Source: Gammaproteobacteria bacterium (lineage in GTDB: Bacteria > Pseudomonadota > Gammaproteobacteria > Pseudomonadales > Pseudohongiellaceae). From it: a stretch of DNA of 35,886 nucleotides. Shown piece after piece: positions 31,431 through 35,886 of the stretch. Position 1 is the stretch's first letter. Each line of letters opens with the position of its first letter. A program made the position numbers and the translations under genes. Location of the stretch: the NCBI GenBank assembly GCA_009844085.1, contig VYCF01000004.1, positions 1 to 35,886 on the forward strand, read 5' to 3'. Below the pieces are notes generated by a model. The model saw nothing but the letters and a program-made list of their open reading frames with translations. It was not told where the DNA came from and ran no database searches.

Positions 31431-33737
31431 TCAGGCGATTACCGGTGTGGGATTGAGTTCGGCTTCCGCCAGTGCACTTTCCCGCAGGCCCATGTCGACC
31501 GGAACGTCATACAGGCGGCCGGGGGCGAGTCTTTCCCAGAAATGGCGCATCCCGGGCACGATGACCCGCACCACGGGCATACCGATATCCGGCCGCGTCT
31601 GATCGAGCACGAGCAGTTCCATGCCCTTGGACTCGACCAGCCCCCGGCAATATTCGACGTCGTCGCGGGCGTCCGCCGATTCGATCATCGGATAATCCCG
31701 CGCCTTGCGCATCGGCGCCCCGGCCGGCGCCAGCCAGGGACAATCGGCCAGGCGCGCGGTCTTCCACCACCAGAGCGCCAGCGGGTCGTCGATCATGGGT
31801 TTGCCGTCTGCCTTGCCAGGGCGAGGCAGCCAGGTCAGGCACTGGTTCAATTCGCATATCGCCCGCTGGGCGGCGATCTTCGGGTCGGCGTGGGCGCCGG
31901 CGCCGTAGATGATGTCTTCGGTTTCCGCGTTCGGCCTGCGCGAAAGCGCGACGAACGCGGGAATGCCGATGTCCGAGCTTACGTCGAGCACCCACAGGTC
32001 TCTTTCGTATCGGGCGTAGTACTCTGCGGCGGAGGCGAGATATTCGTCGTTGAAGCTGGAAAGGTCTACCTCCGGGGCTTGCAGCCGGTTGTACCACCAG
32101 ATGGCGAAGGCGTCGCGCTCGGCCAGTTCGAAAAAGCCTTGCAAAATCGCCTCTTCGCGCGTATTGCCGGCGGCGCAGCCGTTGGAATCGGCGATCAGGT
32201 CGAATTCTCCGCGTTGTTCGGGCGCCATGCTGTAAAGCATCGACGTCGGCAGATAGCAATGCGCTTGCCGGGAAAGCGACCAGACCGGAGACCAGTCGAT
32301 TTTGGCGTCAGGGTCGAGGCGCGGAGGTACTACGTTATATGGGTGCCCCTTTGCGTTGATGTCGGCGGCGTTGTCGAGTTGGCTTTCGCTGAACAACTGG
32401 ACTTCATTGGGATGGATCGCCGCCTCGCTGTCGGCGAAATCGCTGAAGCGCTTGCGGACGCGGATTTCCTCGCCATGGAGTGCGCCCGAATATCGCTCCA
32501 CGGCCTCGCAAAGCGCGCTGACTTCGGATTGTTCCCTCGTGCTGCCCTTGCCGGCGCTCTTGCTGCGCAAGCTGCGCCGCAGTGAACTCAGTTTCCGGCT
32601 GCGCATGCCGAGATTGCTTCCGGCCCAATAGACATGCAGCCAGGAATCGGTTTCGTCGGTCGTTCGCTCTAGCCAGGTGACGACGCCACTGACCGGGCTC
32701 ACGAGGTGGCGGTATTTCGCCAGCGTGACCTCCGGCGCCACGGTGCGCGAGCCGCCGCTGTTACATACGGCCTTGGGGCTTGCCTCGAGTTTCAGCGGAA
32801 CCGGCGACCGGTCCGGGCGGTAAAGCGCTTCGTCGCCGCATTCCGGACATTGCGGCCGGCGCAAAACCTGGTGCCGCGAACTTTCGAAACGGCCGGTATT
32901 GATCGTCAGTGCGTGCTCGTGAATCGGCGCCGCATCGGCGAGTACGACCCATTTGAGGATCTCAGCGGCGATCAGTCCGTACAGCGCGTCGACAACGGCG
33001 GATTCTTCGGCGAAGGGCTTGAAGGCGGCTTCCTCGCCGCCGAGATTGCGCAGGAAGTTGTGAACTTCCTGGTGGGCGCGCAGGCGGTAGCCCAGGCAGG
33101 CCCAGCAGGGACCCTCCCTGTTTGCGTAAAAGACGGGGCCGAACAGCGGCTGCATGCCCCGGGGACGCACGAGCATCCAGGGCTTGCCGCTTTCGAGCCG
33201 GCGCCGATTCACCTCCGAGAGACGTTCTTCGAGATAGTCGCCGCAGACGATGACGCTCAGTTCGGGATCTTCGCTTCCCGTGCGAGCGCCGCTTTCCTCG
33301 AGCCGCCGTGTCAGGCCGCCGTCGTCATCGACAACTTCGATACGGGATTCCGCCAGCCGCTGCTCGACCCAGCGCGGCGAAGCGCCGAGCGATGACCAGT
33401 AAGCCGCCCGTTCCCGGTCCATGCCGTGCTCGCCGGAAAGCACGTAGCCCCTGGCGGAAAGCGAAACCAGCGCCGCAAGAATTTCGGTGGCGGCATGGCG
33501 GTCTTCGAGCGCAGCGACGATTTCGCCTTGTGCCCGCCGGCCGTCGAGCAGGGGCAGCAGATCGCAATACAAGGCGCCGTGAAGCAAGGTATTGAATGTC
33601 TCGGAAACGAGCAGCGTCTGTTGTTCGCCGATTACGTGAAAGCACAAGTGCGGGGCAAGCGCGGGAAACTCGACCGGGCCTTGGTCGGCAGATGTGATTC
33701 TCCTCAGGATACCGCTCCCGGAACCTGCTTTTTTCAT
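31431..33737 (-). CDS. TOMM cyclodehydratase: leader-binding/E1-like domain fused to YcaO
   Basis: The product is 768 aa. Residues 20-100 look like the winged-helix leader-recognition element. Residues 110-310 form an E1-like domain with a four-Cys zinc site (C211, C214, C297, C300). Residues 330-768 are YcaO with its ATP/Mg residues: SEVSALCEAVERYS (404-417), QGFFELAERD (533-542), and AICELNQC (626-633). It should use ATP to turn the Cys residues of the core into thiazolines. The C terminus ends NPTPVIA, a reduced version of the proline-rich PxPxP tail often important in these enzymes. The ATG overlaps the stop of the AlkB-like gene (TAATG). No dehydrogenase gene accompanies it. Confidence 0.93.
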   Translation of the reverse strand: MKKAGSGSGILRRITSADQGPVEFPALAPHLCFHVIGEQQTLLVSETFNTLLHGALYCDLLPLLDGRRAQGEIVAALEDRHAATEILAALVSLSARGYVLSGEHGMDRERAAYWSSLGASPRWVEQRLAESRIEVVDDDGGLTRRLEESGARTGSEDPELSVIVCGDYLEERLSEVNRRRLESGKPWMLVRPRGMQPLFGPVFYANREGPCWACLGYRLRAHQEVHNFLRNLGGEEAAFKPFAEESAVVDALYGLIAAEILKWVVLADAAPIHEHALTINTGRFESSRHQVLRRPQCPECGDEALYRPDRSPVPLKLEASPKAVCNSGGSRTVAPEVTLAKYRHLVSPVSGVVTWLERTTDETDSWLHVYWAGSNLGMRSRKLSSLRRSLRSKSAGKGSTREQSEVSALCEAVERYSGALHGEEIRVRKRFSDFADSEAAIHPNEVQLFSESQLDNAADINAKGHPYNVVPPRLDPDAKIDWSPVWSLSRQAHCYLPTSMLYSMAPEQRGEFDLIADSNGCAAGNTREEAILQGFFELAERDAFAIWWYNRLQAPEVDLSSFNDEYLASAAEYYARYERDLWVLDVSSDIGIPAFVALSRRPNAETEDIIYGAGAHADPKIAAQRAICELNQCLTWLPRPGKADGKPMIDDPLALWWWKTARLADCPWLAPAGAPMRKARDYPMIESADARDDVEYCRGLVESKGMELLVLDQTRPDIGMPVVRVIVPGMRHFWERLAPGRLYDVPVDMGLRESALAEAELNPTPVIA

Positions 33738-35755
33738 TATTCTTCCGGTCTGGCTTCGGCTGATTGTTCCGGCGGCGGTTCGTTTTTCCGCATTTCTTCG
33801 AGGATTTCGCTACTCCGGCTGCCGATGGACGAGTCACCGGCCTCGTAGACGCATCGCGCCCGGGTCAGGTCGGGTGATTCTTCGGATCCGGAACTTCGGC
33901 CGTATTCGGCCAATTCGCCGAGCGGCAGCGCTTGAATCGCGTTGGCGTCCTCAGGCGGGGAGAATATCAGGCTGTCACGGGTCAGACCGGCAAGGGTTTC
34001 GCCAAAGCGCTTGCACAGATTCTCGCTGTTAGCCGGTGACAGGCCGTCATGTACGAGCAGCAATTCGAGCGGCGCTTCGGGAGAGACTTCCCGGGCTGCG
34101 AGATCACCGAGAAGAATCGCCGCCAGACCGCTCTCGCGCAGCGGCCCGCGCCGGTCGGCGAAATCCGCGACTACGGCGGCCAGCACAGTCGTAATCGAAG
34201 CGTCGGCGAGATTCGACAAGGCGACCTTCGCCTCGTCCGGCGAGAGGTTGCCGCGCACGATATGCATGCCGACCTGGAAGGCCTTGTCGTTCGACCAGTT
34301 ACGTACGACCTCGGCGGTATCCTTCGCATCGGCCGCGGGAATCTCGGCGATCTGGCTCTTCATTTCCCGGACGTCCATTTCGCGAGTCCAATACAGCCGG
34401 GTCAGTCCGCGCCGCGCGATCGATTCGGATTCCGGGTCGGGTCCGAATCCCTTGGGCAGGTCGAGATCGGTGAACTCGCGTTCGTTCAGGTTGTCGAGCA
34501 GTTCCGGATTGCGTTCGATCCATCCGGCGAGCCGCGAGTCGGCGTCGAAAATTTCGACGATGGCGTCGAAGGCCTCGGGCCGCGTTGCAGCAACCGGGCT
34601 GTCGTAGGCGCTCCAGTTTTCGATCTCGGGATAGAAATGCTTGCGCCATTGATCGACGATGGGATCCATTTTCGCGAACCAGCGCTTCGGCCGCAGCACG
34701 AGATTCATCATGTCGCCATAAGTTCCGGGCAGATGCGGCGATTCTTCAGGGTCGTAGTTCTGCAACAGCGGGTATTGCCTGCTCGCGATCGCGTGATGGT
34801 CCGCGTGGCGCTGCATGTTGAAGAACAGCCAGTTGCTGAACTTCCAGTCGGCGCTCCAGGAATGGCGCGGCATCACCTTCTCCCAACGGCCGTTCGCCAG
34901 GCGTACCCGGCGCAGTCCGTAATGTTGCAGGTAGTTGCTGATCTTCATCGAAAAGACGCAGCCATAGCCGAGGAAGACGAAGACCAGCACGGCCCAGATG
35001 CCGCCCATCCAGAAAACCAGCCCGTACCAGAACGCTAGGTAGGCGCCATAGCGCCAGAACGGATTGCTCAAGTGCCAGACAGGCAGGCGTCGGCGCGCCA
35101 GCCGCTCGCCCACCACTTTCCAGGAATTGGTGAGGTTGCTGACGATTTCCTTGGGAAAGTAGCTCCAGAAACTCTCCCCCTTGGGCGCAGATCCCACGTC
35201 GTGCGGCGTACCGACCTGGGCATGGTGAATGTAGACATGTTCAGTCGAATATTGCGGGTAGGAAGCCGAAGCGAGCAGAAATTCGCCCAGCCGCCGCTCC
35301 CAGGTGGTGCGCCGGTGGATCATTTCGTGGCCGACGATGAATACCGCCTGCGCTTCCATCGTCAGCATGATCGCCAGCAATATGTCTTCCCAGATCGCGA
35401 AGGGATTCGCAACGAGGATTTGCCACATGCCGAAAATGAGGGTAGGGGGCCAGAGAAACGCCCAGGCCCAGGCGGGCAAATTGTGCCACAGCAGGCGGCG
35501 TTCCGGCGTTTTGGCCGGATCCATGTTGCGGCCGTCGAGCCCGATCGCCCGGTCGATTGCGCCGCCCGAGGTCATGAAAAAGAGGAATGGCGGTAACAGC
35601 CACCAGCCGCCGAATGCCGCCGCGGCAAGAATCAGCGGAAAAACGCATAGCGGCAGATAATGCGGCAGCGCGTTGAGTATCGATGGTTCGATCAGCTTCC
35701 CGAAATCCTTTTTGTCTGGGCTGAAACCACCAGTTGAAACGCTATCTTGTGGCAT
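33737..35755 (-). CDS. AlkB-like membrane di-iron oxygenase fused to degenerate GlnE-like domain
   Basis: The product is 672 aa. Residues 28-380 are an AlkB-family integral-membrane domain with about six segments and the histidine boxes HEMIHRR (143-149), EHVYIHH (172-178), NYLQHYGL (274-281) and QRHADHH (315-321). These boxes define alkane or fatty-acyl hydroxylases. Residues 391-657 resemble one adenylyltransferase half of GlnE. There is FDAIVEIF...LARQ-like RNPELLDNL, then LADASITTVLAAVVADFADRRG. GLAAILLGDLAAREV matches GKLGGRE, and LELLLVHD is where active GlnE has DLDLIFLYD. DLTRARCVYEAGD near the end matches ALTRARVVAGD. The catalytic Asp pair is lost, so this domain should not transfer AMP. 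It is first in the maturation operon, with GGAAG before the ATG. Confidence 0.85.
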   Translation of the reverse strand: MPQDSVSTGGFSPDKKDFGKLIEPSILNALPHYLPLCVFPLILAAAAFGGWWLLPPFLFFMTSGGAIDRAIGLDGRNMDPAKTPERRLLWHNLPAWAWAFLWPPTLIFGMWQILVANPFAIWEDILLAIMLTMEAQAVFIVGHEMIHRRTTWERRLGEFLLASASYPQYSTEHVYIHHAQVGTPHDVGSAPKGESFWSYFPKEIVSNLTNSWKVVGERLARRRLPVWHLSNPFWRYGAYLAFWYGLVFWMGGIWAVLVFVFLGYGCVFSMKISNYLQHYGLRRVRLANGRWEKVMPRHSWSADWKFSNWLFFNMQRHADHHAIASRQYPLLQNYDPEESPHLPGTYGDMMNLVLRPKRWFAKMDPIVDQWRKHFYPEIENWSAYDSPVAATRPEAFDAIVEIFDADSRLAGWIERNPELLDNLNEREFTDLDLPKGFGPDPESESIARRGLTRLYWTREMDVREMKSQIAEIPAADAKDTAEVVRNWSNDKAFQVGMHIVRGNLSPDEAKVALSNLADASITTVLAAVVADFADRRGPLRESGLAAILLGDLAAREVSPEAPLELLLVHDGLSPANSENLCKRFGETLAGLTRDSLIFSPPEDANAIQALPLGELAEYGRSSGSEESPDLTRARCVYEAGDSSIGSRSSEILEEMRKNEPPPEQSAEARPEE

Positions 35756-35788
35756 GGCAACTTCCCGGCTGTTTTTGCTTCTCTCCCT

Positions 35789-35817
35789 ATATTAGCACCG
35801 CGAAGCGCGGGCTTGAA
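35789..35817 (-). promoter_or_regulatory. Promoter of the RiPP maturation operon with dyad in the spacer
   Basis: On the minus strand TTCAAG (35817-35812), a 17-nt spacer, and TAATAT (35794-35789) preceded by TGC make an extended -10 promoter, about 34 bp before the AlkB-like start. The spacer holds a perfect dyad CCGCG-AAG-CGCGG (35798-35810), a place where a repressor or a MerR-like activator could bind. The -35 lies 17 bp from the end repeat. Confidence 0.5.
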
Positions 35818-35834
35818 CGTATCGGGCCCGGGCG

Positions 35835-35886
35835 CAGCTTCTCCCGGTAACTCGGCTGGCGATTGCCTGAAGCCGGACCGGGCCGC
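35835..35886. repeat. Right copy of 52-bp inverted terminal repeat
   Basis: It is identical to the reverse complement of 2-53 and runs to the last base of the window. Here it lies in intergenic DNA upstream of the maturation operon promoter and interrupts no visible gene. Hairpin arms CCCGGT (35843-35848) and ACCGGG (35877-35882), with GGCT/AGCC and GGC/GCC inside, are as in the left copy. Confidence 0.85.

Overview
The window looks like a contig from a GC-rich gammaproteobacterium. The block tRNA-Phe, yggX, mutY, asmA, hisB-hisH-hisA-hisF, then ctpA matches (from memory) the arrangement in Pseudomonas and relatives. The right third holds a RiPP (ribosomal peptide) cluster of the kind described from marine sponge microbiomes, so a sponge-associated or other marine bacterium is a reasonable guess. 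The sequence alone cannot prove it. The two ends carry the same 52-bp sequence in inverted orientation (2-53 and 35835-35886), and this repeat cuts a gene short on the left.

Layout. 1-3800: accessory genes, more AT-rich to the eye. They are a truncated secreted-protein gene, a secreted cytochrome c/copper type II monooxygenase-like protein, a secreted leucine-rich repeat protein, and an exported methyltransferase-like protein, closed by a strong terminator. 3850-14030: core genes. They are a HisC-type aminotransferase downstream of a YjiH-family membrane protein, tRNA-Phe, yggX-mutY-asmA (minus), a divergent hisBHAF operon (plus), and convergent ctpA. 14096-19847: a small defence-type insert. 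It has a DUF4143-type AAA ATPase and a single-chain Type ISP-like restriction-modification enzyme, divergently arranged around an 8+8 bp dyad. 19924-22793: korA-korB, 2-oxoacid:ferredoxin oxidoreductase.

22800-35755: a proteusin/NHLP-type RiPP cluster. The precursor at 28658-28909 has a nitrile-hydratase-type leader and a very short C-terminal core, Leu-Cys-Cys-Cys-Trp. On its left are three export genes on the minus strand: a very short HlyD-like adaptor, a C39 peptidase-ABC protein, and a second NHLM-type ABC protein. On its right, convergent with it, is a tightly coupled maturation operon. That operon runs from an AlkB-type membrane di-iron protein to a TOMM E1-like/YcaO cyclodehydratase, a 376-aa protein I do not recognise, and a flavin-dependent tryptophan halogenase. 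The simplest reading is that the YcaO protein converts the three Cys to thiazolines, the halogenase halogenates the C-terminal Trp, the AlkB-like protein oxidises something, and the C39 transporter cuts after Ala-Gly and exports the product. No azoline dehydrogenase is seen.

The most unusual points are in this cluster. The AlkB-like protein carries a C-terminal domain of about 265 residues that looks like a catalytically degenerate GlnE (glutamine synthetase adenylyltransferase) domain. A 75-nt perfect cloverleaf-shaped inverted-repeat element sits between precursor and halogenase. The precursor leader can form two mutually exclusive hairpins. After start-site correction no stretch longer than 300 bases is without a gene.
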